Part shown: one piece after another, positions 30,509 through 41,207 of the stretch
Numbering within the stretch: the first letter of the stretch is position 1
Layout of the letters: the number at the start of each line of letters is the position of its first letter
DNA from: Candidatus Chlorobium antarcticum
Lineage (GTDB): Bacteria; Bacteroidota; Chlorobiia; Chlorobiales; Chlorobiaceae
DNA: 64,000 bases
NCBI GenBank assembly: GCA_030765725.1
Contig: JAVCDF010000002.1
Coordinates: 152,689 to 216,688 of the forward strand
Direction: 5' to 3'
Notes under the pieces: generated by a model
The model's database searches: none
The model's input: the letters and a program-made list of their open reading frames with translations, nothing else
What the model was told of the DNA's origin: nothing
Position numbers and translations under genes: made by a program

Positions 30509-31777
30509 TTGACAAACTTTTTCCCAACGCGCATGAATATCTTCGGTTCAATTATTGCCGGTACCCTCGTCACCGTGTTTCTCATTACCCTCGTTTCCAC
30601 GCTTCTCAATCTTCGGGCGTCTCTTGCCCCACTGCCGACTGAGTTCAGAGATCTTTACACCGATGAGGCCTATGGGAATTCGCAGGCCTATCTTCGCCAG
30701 ACCAGCAGGCTGTCGCTCTTCAGCAGCGCGTTTGATCTTATTCTGCTTTTCGTTTTCTGGTTTTTCGGCGGGTTTAACCTGCTCGACCAGCTTTTGAGGG
30801 GGTTGGGTTTACACTCAATTATGACGGGGGTTCTCTATATCGGTGCTCTTTTGCTCCTCCAGTCAGTACTCTCGCTTCCGTTTACATTGTATCGGACATT
30901 TGTTATAGAGGAGAAATTCGGGTTCAACCGGACAACCCCCGGTGTGTTTGCGGGCGATCTCCTGAAAACCCTGTTGCTTTCTGTGGCCATAGGCGCCCCT
31001 CTGCTCGCTCTTCTGCTCTGGTTTTTTGAAACAACTGGAAGCATGGCCTGGTTTTTGGCATGGGGAGGAATTACCCTTTTCAGCCTTCTGCTTCAGTATG
31101 TGGCTCCGGCATGGATTATGCCGCTCTTCAACCGGTTTGTTCCTCTTGAAGATGGAGAGCTTAAAAGTGCCATAACGGCCTATGCCGCCGGAGTAGGCTT
31201 TCCTCTGTCGGGTATTTATGTTATTGACGGCTCAAAACGCTCTTCCAAGGCAAATGCCTTTTTTACCGGATTCGGAAAACGAAAGAGGATCGCCCTCTTT
31301 GATACACTGATCAAAAGTCATTCGGTTGATGAACTGGTTGCCATACTGGCGCATGAAATAGGCCATTACACCAAAAAGCATATTCTGATCGGCATGCTTG
31401 TCAGTATTGTGAACATGGGTGTGCTCTTTTTTCTGCTTTCGCTCTTCATTGGCAACCACCTGCTCTTTGAGGCATTTTCCATGGAGAACATTTCAGTCTA
31501 TGGGAGTCTTGTGTTCTTCATGCTTCTCTATACCCCTGTGGAGTTCATTCTTTCCATTGTCCTGCAGATGCTCTCAAGAAAGCACGAGTATGAGGCCGAC
31601 CATTTTGCGGTTACGACATACACTCACGGTGAAGCGCTCATTACCGCCCTCAGGAACCTTTCGCGCAGCAACCTGACAAACCTTACGCCTCATCCTCTCC
31701 ATGTGTTCATGACCTATTCGCACCCTCCGGTCAGCCTGCGTATTGAGCGGTTGAGAAGCAGTCTTGACTTGAGGTAA
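30509..31777 (+). CDS. M48 family (Ste24-like) membrane metalloprotease
   Basis: 422 residues from a TTG start, or 414 from ATG at 30533; which is used is unclear. Six to seven membrane segments flank a zinc site HEIGHYTKKH, with the third ligand glutamate in RKHEYEADHFA. Homologous to CAAX prenyl protease Ste24, but bacteria lack farnesylated CAAX proteins, so the substrate is probably another membrane or misfolded protein. It sits between aguB and aguA in a tightly packed rightward run; a functional link to polyamines is not evident. Confidence 0.9.
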   Translation: MTNFFPTRMNIFGSIIAGTLVTVFLITLVSTLLNLRASLAPLPTEFRDLYTDEAYGNSQAYLRQTSRLSLFSSAFDLILLFVFWFFGGFNLLDQLLRGLGLHSIMTGVLYIGALLLLQSVLSLPFTLYRTFVIEEKFGFNRTTPGVFAGDLLKTLLLSVAIGAPLLALLLWFFETTGSMAWFLAWGGITLFSLLLQYVAPAWIMPLFNRFVPLEDGELKSAITAYAAGVGFPLSGIYVIDGSKRSSKANAFFTGFGKRKRIALFDTLIKSHSVDELVAILAHEIGHYTKKHILIGMLVSIVNMGVLFFLLSLFIGNHLLFEAFSMENISVYGSLVFFMLLYTPVEFILSIVLQMLSRKHEYEADHFAVTTYTHGEALITALRNLSRSNLTNLTPHPLHVFMTYSHPPVSLRIERLRSSLDLR

Positions 31778-31807
31778 CGGCTGATTATCCAAATCTCTAC
31801 CTTTCTT

Positions 31808-32878
31808 ATGGAAGAACCATTCTGCAGGATGCCCCCTGAATGGGCTCCGCACAAAGCAACCTGGCTTTCATGGCCACACAAGCTTGAGTCGTGGCCGGGA
31901 AAATTCGAGCCGGTTCCGGCTGTGTTTGCTGAACTTGCCTCCTGGCTGAGCTCTTCTGAGGAGGTTCACATCAATGTGCTTGACGAGGCGATGGAGGCCG
32001 GTGTCAGAAAGCTCATTATGGAGATGGGTCATCCCGAACTCAGGATGGAGCGGATATTTTTCCACTGCATTCCAACCAATGACGCATGGTGTCGTGACCA
32101 CGGCCCGAACTTTGTCTGCCGTGATGCGGACGGGAAGACTGAAAAGGTCATTCTCGACTGGGAGTTCAATGCTTGGGGCGGTAAATACGAGCCTTTCGAT
32201 GATGATAACGCCGTCCCCTCAAGGGTTGCCGCCCTTTCGGGTCTACCGGCCCTCAAGCCCGGAATGGTGCTGGAGGGAGGGGCCATTGATGTGAACGGCG
32301 GGGGACTGTTACTCACAACAGAAGCATGCCTTCTGAATCCGAACCGCAACCCATCAATGAGCCGCAGTGAGATTGAGGAGAGCCTTCGTCGGTGGCTTGG
32401 GGCAGAAAAGGTTCTCTGGCTTGGCGATGGCATAGCCGGCGACGATACAGACGGCCATGTGGACGATATGGCACGATTTGTCAATGAGACAACAGTGGTG
32501 ATTGCTGTTGAGGATAATCCGGAAGACGAGAACTATCTGCCGTTGCAACATAATTGCCAGTTGCTGAAAGGCTTTACTGACACCCATGGCGAGACGCTGA
32601 GTGTTGTGAAGCTGCCCATGCCTGAACCGTTATTTTATGAGGGGGAGCGCCTTCCGGCGAGTTATGCCAATTTCTATATAGCCAACAGCGTTGTGCTTGT
32701 TCCCGTGTATGGGTGTAACCGTGACTGTGAGGCTCTTGCCGTTCTCCAGAGCTGTTTTCCCCAGAGACGGGTTGTGGGGATTGACTGCAGGGACCTTGTG
32801 TGGGGGCTTGGAGCCATTCACTGTGTTACCCATGAAGAACCTCTCATCATGGGCTGTTCCGCGCCAGTTGTGTCATAA
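31808..32878 (+). CDS. aguA: Agmatine deiminase
   Basis: 356 residues of the PAD-type guanidino-group hydrolases. Converts agmatine to N-carbamoylputrescine and ammonia. The substrate-binding motif NDAWCRDHGPNF, the catalytic histidine segment DDTDGHVDDMARF and the catalytic cysteine near the end (GLGAIHCVTHEEP) are all present. Works with aguB. A terminator follows at 32917..32951. Confidence 0.95.
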   Translation: MEEPFCRMPPEWAPHKATWLSWPHKLESWPGKFEPVPAVFAELASWLSSSEEVHINVLDEAMEAGVRKLIMEMGHPELRMERIFFHCIPTNDAWCRDHGPNFVCRDADGKTEKVILDWEFNAWGGKYEPFDDDNAVPSRVAALSGLPALKPGMVLEGGAIDVNGGGLLLTTEACLLNPNRNPSMSRSEIEESLRRWLGAEKVLWLGDGIAGDDTDGHVDDMARFVNETTVVIAVEDNPEDENYLPLQHNCQLLKGFTDTHGETLSVVKLPMPEPLFYEGERLPASYANFYIANSVVLVPVYGCNRDCEALAVLQSCFPQRRVVGIDCRDLVWGLGAIHCVTHEEPLIMGCSAPVVS

Positions 32879-32916
32879 CCGCAAGTACTGTATTGCATTA
32901 CCTGTGTCAACAGCAT

Positions 32917-32951
32917 CGCCCGGCAGATTGAATTTCTGTCGGGCGCTTTTT
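32917..32951 (+). terminator. Rho-independent terminator after aguA
   Basis: CGCCCGGCAG-N9-CTGTCGGGCG (32917..32945) forms a ten-pair stem with one G-U pair, followed by CTTTTT. It ends the rightward run that begins near 27340. Confidence 0.8.
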
Positions 32952-32969
32952 CATCTCTTTTTTTGTTCC

Positions 32970-34010
<1,041 letters not shown>

Positions 34011-34048
34011 AATGAGAATATAACCATATTTATCTGTCAACTCAAAGA

Positions 34049-34303
34049 TCAGGAGGCTATGATGTCCACCTGTTTTTTGTTGTTGCGGCCGTTGCGGAAG
34101 GTTACTACGCCATCCTGAAGGGCAAATATGGTATGGTCGCGTCCAATCCCAGCATTGACGCCCGGCTTGATGACGGTGCCTCTCTGGCGGAGAATGATGG
34201 TTCCGGCAGCTACAGTTGAGCCTCCGGCAGCTTTCAGGCCGAGATATTTTGGGTTACTGTCGCGACCGTTTTTTGTCGATCCGCCACCTTTTTTATGAGC
34301 CAT
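34049..34303 (-). CDS. rpmA: Ribosomal protein bL27
   Basis: 84 residues beginning [16 protein letters not shown], the exact family start. L27 lies near the peptidyl-transferase centre of the 50S subunit. The amino terminus starts directly with AHKKGG, without the cleavable Firmicutes-type leader. Second gene of the rplU-rpmA pair, followed by a terminator. Confidence 0.98.
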   Translation of the reverse strand: MAHKKGGGSTKNGRDSNPKYLGLKAAGGSTVAAGTIILRQRGTVIKPGVNAGIGRDHTIFALQDGVVTFRNGRNNKKQVDIIAS

Positions 34304-34345
34304 GTGAAAAGATAAATTATCGTTAAAAAATCTGTAAAGCTCTGT

Positions 34346-34636
34346 TCAGAGCGAAACCACCTCAATCTGGGTCATCTGCTGACGGTGGCCGTTTCTTACC
34401 TGATAGCGTTTTCTGCGTTTTTTCTTGAACACAACTACCTTATCGTCCTTGACATGTCCAAGAACTTTAGCAGTAACGGTTTCGGCAGGATTCAGCACGG
34501 TGTTAGCCCCGTCAATGCGTGCCATGGAGGCAATTTCCATGGTGCCGCCAATGTCGGTTTTCTGTCTGGGTACGAAAAGCGTATCGCCTTTCTGCACCAG
34601 GTACTGTTTGTCGGAAATCTTGATCAGCGCCTGCAT
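34346..34636 (-). CDS. rplU: Ribosomal protein bL21
   Basis: 96 residues, MQALIKISDKQYLVQKGDTL at the start and KKKRRKRYQVRNGHRQQMT near the C-terminus, where the family has its basic 23S rRNA-binding tail. It is slightly shorter than the roughly 103 residues usual. Upstream (34637..34898) is AT-rich intergenic DNA shared with the divergent mutS; no distinct element was resolved there. Confidence 0.97.
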   Translation of the reverse strand: MQALIKISDKQYLVQKGDTLFVPRQKTDIGGTMEIASMARIDGANTVLNPAETVTAKVLGHVKDDKVVVFKKKRRKRYQVRNGHRQQMTQIEVVSL

Positions 34637-34898
34637 CTTGCTAGTGTTATGATATTAATGATAAAGGTCTAAAATATAGTATTCTTTGCCTGAAGTTCAA
34701 ATACCATTGTCAATAAATTCGTTCTTACCCGGAATGGTAATGCAATGGGGTCCGAAGAGCCGTTCAAGGGTTTGGTTATTTAGGTGCGCAGCAGTAGTTT
34801 TATATTCTTCGTTTATGCGCCCTTTGCGCCTTTTGTGCGTATGAAGGGGAGCGGGGTTGGTCTGTCGGGTTTAATAATAAAAAGAGTTTGTTCGGGCA

Positions 34899-37523
34899 AT
34901 GGCAGGAAAAAAAAGCGGAGCACCCAAAGAACTCTCTCCCATGATGCGCCAGTATCTGGAGGTGAAAGAGCGGTATGCGGATTACCTTCTGCTTTTCAGG
35001 GTTGGCGACTTTTATGAGACTTTTTTTGATGATGCTGCCACCATTTCTTCTGCTGTCAACATTGTTCTGACCCGTCGTTCAAACGGTTCGGCCCCGGACA
35101 TTCCTATGGCGGGGTTCCCCTACCATGCTAGTGAGGGCTACATTGCTCGGCTTGTGAGGAAAGGATTCAAGGTTGCGGTTTGTGAGCAGGTTGAGGATCC
35201 GGCCGAGGCAAAGGGAATTGTGCGGCGGGAGATCACCGATATTGTCACTCCGGGGGTGACCTACAGTGATTCCATTCTTGAAGACCGCCACAACAACTAT
35301 CTTGCCGCGGTTGCTTTTCTGAAGGAGGGACGCACCACGGTTGCCGGCATTGCCTACCTTGATGTGACCACTGCCGAATTCAAAATCGCCGTGCTTCCTC
35401 CCGAGTCACTCCGCGACACCATTCTTTCTCTCGGCCCGGCCGAGCTACTTGTTTCAGCTTCTGAAAAGAGCCGTCTTGAGAGCCTTGTGCAGGGGTACAC
35501 GCCGGGGATGCTCATTACCGGTCTTGACGACTGGATGTTCAGTGAAGAACAGGCCGACACGGTGCTCATGCGCCAGTTTAAAACCCATTCGCTCAAGGGT
35601 TTCGGCATTGAGGGTAACCGGGCCGGACGGGTTGCCGCCGGGGTTGTTCTGCAGTATCTCGACGAAACCCGGCAGAGCCGCCGCGCATACATTACCCGGA
35701 TTTCCGAGATGCAGGGCGGGGAGTTTATGACACTTGATTTGCAGACCAAACGCAATCTTGAGATTGTTTCTTCAATGCATGACGGTTCGCCACATGGAAG
35801 CTTGTTGCAGGTGATGGACCGGACTGTGAACCCCATGGGTGCCCGCCTCATCCGCCGCTGGCTGCAGCGGCCACTTCGGGTTCCGGGTGCAATTTGTGAA
35901 CGGCATGACGCGGTTGAAGAGCTGCTTCAGAGTACGGTGCTTGCCGAGGGCGTTAGGCGTTCTCTCTCTGAAATCAATGATCTTGAGCGTTCTCTCGCCC
36001 GGATTGCAACCTTCCGGACAACTCCCCGGGAGGTGCTGCAGATGGGTCGTTCGCTGGCCCTTCTGCCGGTGCTCAGTGATCTTCTGCTTCCAGCTCACTC
36101 CATTCGTCTCAGCTCTCTTGCAGCGGCTCTTAAGCCTCTTCCTGAACTGGTATTTGGCATTGAGCGGGCGGTTGACCCCGAGTGCGGGGCAATAATACGC
36201 GATGGAGGCTATATCCGTGCAGGTTATCATGAGGAGCTTGACCTGCTCCGCAATGTGTCTTCAACGGCAAAGGAACGCCTGATGGAGATACAGCAGGAGG
36301 AACGGAAACAAACCGGAATTTCGTCGCTCAAAGTACAGTTCAACCGCGTGTTCGGCTACTATATTGAAATTAGTCGGGCCAATATTGACCGCGTGCCCGA
36401 GGGATATGAGAAAAAACAGACGCTGGTCAATGCAGAGCGCTATACCATACCCGCCCTGAAAGCATATGAAGAGAAGATTCTCAATGCCGAGGAGAAAAGC
36501 GTCCGGCTGGAAGCGGAACTTTTCCATGAGCTCTGTGCCTCAATAGGCGCCCAGGCCGCCTCCATTCAGGAGAGCGCGCTTGCGATAGCCGAAATAGATA
36601 CGCTTGGCTCCTTCGCTCTTGCAGCGAGGGAGTATGGGTACTGCAAGCCGGAGATGAAGGAGCATGAGGGATTGATGATAACGGCGGGTCGCCATCCTGT
36701 GCTTGAGCGCATTATGAAGCCCGACGAGCCTTTTGTGAAGAATGACTGCCTGTTTGACGAGCGGCAGCGGATGCTTATGATTACAGGGCCGAACATGGCG
36801 GGCAAGAGCTCCTATCTTCGCCAGACGGGGCTGATTGTTCTTCTTGCGCAAGCAGGCAGTTTCGTGCCGGCTGAACGGGCGGAAATCGGGATGGTTGATC
36901 GCATTTTCACGCGTGTCGGCGCATCCGACAACCTTGCATCGGGGGAGAGCACTTTTCTTGTTGAAATGAACGAGGCTGCCAGCATTCTCAACAATGCCAC
37001 ATTCTCAAGTCTGATTCTGCTTGATGAAATAGGGCGGGGAACCAGCACCTTCGACGGCATGTCGATTGCATGGTCGATGTGTGAATACATTATCAGCCGC
37101 CTTGGTGCAAGGACGCTGTTTGCCACTCATTACCATGAGCTCAGCGAGCTTGAAGAGCGCCTGCCGGGCGTGGTGAATTATAATGCTACGGTGGTGGAGA
37201 GTGGAGATCGTGTGATTTTTCTGCGCAAAATCATTAGGGGTTCCACTGATAACAGCTACGGCATAGAGGTGGCCAGAATGGCCGGCATGCCGAATGAAGT
37301 CATACAGAGGGCGCGTGAAATCATGTCGGGGCTTGAAAAGAAGGATGTTTCCATTGCCGATCGGGCGCTATCTGTTCAGGAGAGTATGCAGATCAGCCTT
37401 TTTGACGAAAGTGAGTCGTTGCTGCAGAAAGCGCTGCAGGCAATTGATCTGGAGCGGCTCACCCCGATTGAGGCTCTGCTTGAACTCGAAAAACTTCAGA
37501 AGCTGCTCCGTGGGCGCAGCTGA
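34899..37523 (+). CDS. mutS: DNA mismatch repair protein MutS
   Basis: 874 residues, full length. The mismatch-binding motif is [13 protein letters not shown] (Phe-x-Glu intercalating motif) near residue 38. The clamp and lever regions follow. The C-terminal ATPase has Walker [14 protein letters not shown], Walker [17 protein letters not shown] and the [10 protein letters not shown] segment. A beta-clamp-like C-terminal tail ends in LLRGRS. Recognises mismatches together with MutL, which is not in the window. Confidence 0.98.
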   Translation: MAGKKSGAPKELSPMMRQYLEVKERYADYLLLFRVGDFYETFFDDAATISSAVNIVLTRRSNGSAPDIPMAGFPYHASEGYIARLVRKGFKVAVCEQVEDPAEAKGIVRREITDIVTPGVTYSDSILEDRHNNYLAAVAFLKEGRTTVAGIAYLDVTTAEFKIAVLPPESLRDTILSLGPAELLVSASEKSRLESLVQGYTPGMLITGLDDWMFSEEQADTVLMRQFKTHSLKGFGIEGNRAGRVAAGVVLQYLDETRQSRRAYITRISEMQGGEFMTLDLQTKRNLEIVSSMHDGSPHGSLLQVMDRTVNPMGARLIRRWLQRPLRVPGAICERHDAVEELLQSTVLAEGVRRSLSEINDLERSLARIATFRTTPREVLQMGRSLALLPVLSDLLLPAHSIRLSSLAAALKPLPELVFGIERAVDPECGAIIRDGGYIRAGYHEELDLLRNVSSTAKERLMEIQQEERKQTGISSLKVQFNRVFGYYIEISRANIDRVPEGYEKKQTLVNAERYTIPALKAYEEKILNAEEKSVRLEAELFHELCASIGAQAASIQESALAIAEIDTLGSFALAAREYGYCKPEMKEHEGLMITAGRHPVLERIMKPDEPFVKNDCLFDERQRMLMITGPNMAGKSSYLRQTGLIVLLAQAGSFVPAERAEIGMVDRIFTRVGASDNLASGESTFLVEMNEAASILNNATFSSLILLDEIGRGTSTFDGMSIAWSMCEYIISRLGARTLFATHYHELSELEERLPGVVNYNATVVESGDRVIFLRKIIRGSTDNSYGIEVARMAGMPNEVIQRAREIMSGLEKKDVSIADRALSVQESMQISLFDESESLLQKALQAIDLERLTPIEALLELEKLQKLLRGRS

Positions 37524-37559
37524 GCCGGTTAGCCTATAGTGGTTGCAAGTTGGTGCTTC

Positions 37560-39317
37560 TCAGCTCATTGAAAGAATTTCATCTTCAAGGAGCTGCTGGT
37601 TGTAGAGCTCCAGATAGAGCTCTCCTTTTGCAAGGAGTTCTTCATGGGTTCCGCTTTCGGCAATTCTGCCTTCGCTGAGCACCATGATGCGGTCGCAGTT
37701 TTTTACGGTGGAAATTCTGTGGCTTATGAGAATGACTGTTGTCTCGGGGAGGCGGTTGAGCAGGGCATCAAACAAGCGGGCTTCAGTGCCGGTGTCGACC
37801 GCTGAAAGGGCATCGTCGAGCACAAGAATGCGGGGAGCCCATGCAATTGCTCTGGCAATGCAGGTGCGCTGTTTCTGGCCTCCGGAGAGGTTGATCCCTT
37901 TTTCGCCCAGCATTGTTTCAAAAGCGTCAGGAAAGTCTTCGATCTCCTCATAGAGCATTGCTGACCGGCTGGCGGCAATAACTTCGTCAAGGGTGCTTTC
38001 ACGGCTTCCCCAGCTGATGTTGTTGGCGATGGTGTCAGAGAAAAGGAAGTTGATTTGCGGGACGAATCCTACGAGTTCCCGGAGGGTTTCGGTCGGCATG
38101 CTTCGTATGTCTTTCCCGTCAAGGAGTATGGCGCCTCCTGTAGGTTCATAGAGCCGGGGGATGAGGTTGACGAGAGAAGTTTTCCCGGAACCTGTTGCGC
38201 CAACGATTGCTGTTTTTGAGCCAGCCTCTATACTGAAGGACACCTCCTTAAGGATATCTTCGCTCTCTGCACCGGGATAGCTGAAGCTGACATTTTCAAA
38301 AGAAAGTGCACCACGGAAGCCGGCTGTATCTGCATTACCGTTCCTTGTGCTTTTTTCATTTTCTTCGGGCTCCATGGCAAAAATTTCATCAATCCGGGCC
38401 TGCGCTGAAGAGGCTTTCTGGATGATGCTGGTCACCCAGCCTATAGAGATGATGGGCCAACTCAGCATGGTAACATAGACAATGAACTGCGCAATGCCGC
38501 CGATACTCATGCTGCCCTCAATCACATTGATTCCGCCTATCCAGACTACAGGGAGAAGGGAGAATGCGGTAAGTGCGGTGAGAAATGCAAAAAAAAGTGC
38601 CTGCAGTTTCCCGAGTGAGAGATTTTTGGTGTAGTATTGTTGGTTGAGCTTTTCGAACCGGCTGATTTCAAAGAGTTCGCGGGTATAGCTTTTGACTACT
38701 CGTATCCCTGAAAGGTTTTCTTGCACGAGGTTGGTTATTCCTGCGTAGCTTTCCTGGATGCTTTTGGTCCGTTTTTGCATTGACCGCCCTATTTTATAGA
38801 CCGACCAGCTGAGAAGCGGTGCGGGAAGGAGCGCAAAAAAGGTAAGTTTTGGCGAAAGGGCTATCATGGCCACAAGGGCGAAGAGAAGCCGGAAAAAAGT
38901 GTTGAGGGAGTACATGATTCCCGGTCCGAGAAAATCCCGGACAGCATTCAGGTCATTGGTTCCGCGAGATATGAGTTCGCCGGTGCTGGTTGTGTTGTAA
39001 AACCGTCTTGGAAGCTTTTCGAGGTGGCGATAGTAGTCGTTTTTCAGGTCATACTCTATATGGCGAGAGGCCACAATGATGTTCTGGCGGACGAGAAAGA
39101 GAAAAAAGCCGCTCACAAGGGCAAAGAGAACATAGAGCTCGGCGTTTTTTGCAACATCCTCCATGACGAACGGGCCGGTCATTGTGTCTATGGCAATGCG
39201 GATGTAGCGAGGGCCGGCAACGGCAAAAAAGTTGGTGAGGATGATGAAAAAAAACCCGGCAAGCAGATTTTTCCAATACCTGAAGAGGTAGGGTTTCAGG
39301 CTGAATAAATTTTTCAT
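37560..39317 (-). CDS. MsbA/MdlB-like ABC exporter with atypical Walker B
   Basis: 585 residues: six membrane segments (about 1-310) fused to a nucleotide-binding domain. Walker A is VGATGSGKTSLVN, signature LSGGQKQR, and Walker B reads LVLDDALSAVD. The residue after the Walker B Asp is Asp, not the catalytic Glu, as seen in the degenerate half of heterodimeric exporters. The protein may therefore need a partner encoded elsewhere. The substrate (lipid, drug or peptide) is unknown. Confidence 0.9.
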   Translation of the reverse strand: MKNLFSLKPYLFRYWKNLLAGFFFIILTNFFAVAGPRYIRIAIDTMTGPFVMEDVAKNAELYVLFALVSGFFLFLVRQNIIVASRHIEYDLKNDYYRHLEKLPRRFYNTTSTGELISRGTNDLNAVRDFLGPGIMYSLNTFFRLLFALVAMIALSPKLTFFALLPAPLLSWSVYKIGRSMQKRTKSIQESYAGITNLVQENLSGIRVVKSYTRELFEISRFEKLNQQYYTKNLSLGKLQALFFAFLTALTAFSLLPVVWIGGINVIEGSMSIGGIAQFIVYVTMLSWPIISIGWVTSIIQKASSAQARIDEIFAMEPEENEKSTRNGNADTAGFRGALSFENVSFSYPGAESEDILKEVSFSIEAGSKTAIVGATGSGKTSLVNLIPRLYEPTGGAILLDGKDIRSMPTETLRELVGFVPQINFLFSDTIANNISWGSRESTLDEVIAASRSAMLYEEIEDFPDAFETMLGEKGINLSGGQKQRTCIARAIAWAPRILVLDDALSAVDTGTEARLFDALLNRLPETTVILISHRISTVKNCDRIMVLSEGRIAESGTHEELLAKGELYLELYNQQLLEDEILSMS

Positions 39318-39398
39318 CCGTCATGGGTTTTTGAAGTGACGGTAGTAATGTATAATAAGTAACAGGAAATCAAAATACCCTCATACTCCGGAAGGCTT

Positions 39399-39800
39399 AT
39401 GGCGTTTGAAACAACAAAAAACTATTACTCTATCGGGGAGGTGTCGAGAATTGCGGGTGTTCCCGCTTATCTGCTCCGATACTGGGAGACTTTTTTCACC
39501 GAACTCCGCCCGGCTCGCGATACGCGTGGGAACCGTCGCTATACGAACCGCGACATGGCGATGGTGCTTAAAATCAAGGAGCTTGTCCATGAGCAGGGAT
39601 ACCGTCTGAAGAAGGCCGGTAATATTCTGAAGGGCGAGGAGCCCTCACGGGAGGAAGATCATAAAACGGTCCAGCTTCTGAAGCTACAGAAGGAGATGGA
39701 GCGGTCTCAGAAAGAGAGTCGTCTGGTGGGAGGCCGTCGGGAGACAGTACTTCGTGAGATAAAGCTGGAGATTGAGGCTATTCTCCAGATGCTCGGTTAG
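39399..39800 (+). CDS. MerR-family transcriptional regulator
   Basis: 133 residues. An N-terminal MerR winged helix (YYSIGEVSRIAGVPAYLLRY, then RGNRRYTNRDMAMVLKIKEL) is followed by a charged coiled coil rich in Lys, Glu and Gln (about 85-130). There is no effector domain and no metal-binding cysteine. Small chlorobial and Bacteroidetes regulators of this type are common; the target is unknown. It lies alone between the ABC exporter and fmoA. Confidence 0.88.
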   Translation: MAFETTKNYYSIGEVSRIAGVPAYLLRYWETFFTELRPARDTRGNRRYTNRDMAMVLKIKELVHEQGYRLKKAGNILKGEEPSREEDHKTVQLLKLQKEMERSQKESRLVGGRRETVLREIKLEIEAILQMLG

Positions 39801-39822
39801 CCGGGACTATCCCGAGGGGAAT

Positions 39823-39854
39823 AAAAAAAGACCGGCTTCTGCCGGTCTTTTTTT
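39823..39854. terminator. Bidirectional terminator between the MerR gene and fmoA
   Basis: AAAAAAAGACCGGC-TTCT-GCCGGTCTTTTTTT: a perfect stem flanked by A and T runs, so it can act on both converging transcripts. The strong fmoA message would end here. Confidence 0.88.
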
Positions 39855-39874
39855 ATATCTGTTTCCAGTCTGTC

Positions 39875-40975
39875 CTACTGAGCGTAAAGGACTTCAAACT
39901 GTCCTGTGCCGCCTTTGCATACATGCTCAACCCAACGGGCATATGCACCACCGCTCCAGCGATACTCTTCAAGATTCTGTGAGCGGAACTGAGGTGCCGC
40001 GTAACGAACCTTGTAGCCTTTCGGGAGAACGATTTTGAGCTGCGTGTCAACAGTGAAGTCGTTGAATTTGCCGACCATGCCGTGGTGAACCAGCGGGATG
40101 AGCGGATGGTTGAGGATTCTGCGGAGTCCGCCGCCTGCATCAACAGAAACGCCGGGGAAGTCGCCGTCAACCTTGACCTCAATGCCCTGAGAGTCTGAAC
40201 GGAATGCGGCTTCAACAGAAGCAGGCCGGTTCAGTTTGTCAGCAGGGAAAAGCTCAGCCCAGCGTGCGATGGAATCTACGATACCGGAGCCGCCGTGTGA
40301 GAAGCGCCAGCGGGTGACACCTTCAGGGCCTTTCTCGCCGCTCTGGGTGCCGATGCTGTTGACTTCAATCTTGGAAATTCTCTGGCCCCCCTCGTTGAGT
40401 GCGGTAAAGGCAGGTCCAATGAACCAGAACTCGCGGATCCAGTCATTGAAAGCACCGGTTGTCTGCAGAGAGCGCATTGTGCCTTCCCAGGTGTCGATGA
40501 CATCGGGGTTGTCGAGAGGCACTTTCATGATGATGTCGTGGAACTGTCGCCCCTGCATGTAAATCGGGTTGGGGACATTGCGTTTGACTGCGTCTGAACG
40601 GTAGTAGAAGAGATTGACTACCGAGCCTTCAAAAGAGAAGGAGTGGGAGAAATCTCCAACGGTTACGGAACCCTCACCCACACAGATCCGTCTTTCGTTG
40701 GTTTCATTGGCTATGTCAGCCTCAACCACCAGTTTGTTCTTGGTGCTGTCTACAATAGACTCAATAACTGCCGAGAACCGTACGAAACCTTTTGCGGGAT
40801 CCAGAGGTTTCACATTGATCTTGACATTACAGTCTGCAGGCAACAGGGGAAGAGCAGGCGGAACATTTACTTTTGCTCTGGCTTTGACCTTGCCCCACGA
40901 GCTGGCACCGCCTTCGAGTACGATTTCGTAGTCGGAGTGAGCGGTGGTTGCGTCTTTAGTGCCGAAAAGAGCCAT
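39875..40975 (-). CDS. fmoA: Fenna-Matthews-Olson bacteriochlorophyll a protein
   Basis: 366 residues, exactly the usual length. A water-soluble trimer that carries bacteriochlorophyll a between the chlorosome baseplate and the homodimeric type I reaction centre. MALFGTKDATTAHSDYEIVL at the start and the histidine-rich LNHPLIPLVHHGMVGKFNDF region are characteristic. GGAG lies nine bases before the ATG, and an AT-rich region with the dyad CTGTTA-AA-TAACAG (41048..41061) lies upstream. Monocistronic by position. This gene identifies the organism as a green sulfur bacterium or close relative. Confidence 0.99.
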   Translation of the reverse strand: MALFGTKDATTAHSDYEIVLEGGASSWGKVKARAKVNVPPALPLLPADCNVKINVKPLDPAKGFVRFSAVIESIVDSTKNKLVVEADIANETNERRICVGEGSVTVGDFSHSFSFEGSVVNLFYYRSDAVKRNVPNPIYMQGRQFHDIIMKVPLDNPDVIDTWEGTMRSLQTTGAFNDWIREFWFIGPAFTALNEGGQRISKIEVNSIGTQSGEKGPEGVTRWRFSHGGSGIVDSIARWAELFPADKLNRPASVEAAFRSDSQGIEVKVDGDFPGVSVDAGGGLRRILNHPLIPLVHHGMVGKFNDFTVDTQLKIVLPKGYKVRYAAPQFRSQNLEEYRWSGGAYARWVEHVCKGGTGQFEVLYAQ

Positions 40976-41207
40976 AATGATTTCTCCTTTTTCTGATGGC
41001 GTTGAAATTGGATATTTTCAGGAGTCGGGAACTTCTTTCGCATACCCCTGTTAAATAACAGCTTGAAAGAAATTTAAAGAATATTATTCAATATATAAAG
41101 CAAAATATCTTCAGCGCGTTTATCTCTTCTTCTTTACTATTGTATAATTTTTCCGGGTTTTCCTTTGTTTCTGCTGTGTTCCGGTTCTGTAACCCTATCA
41201 TTTCGTG

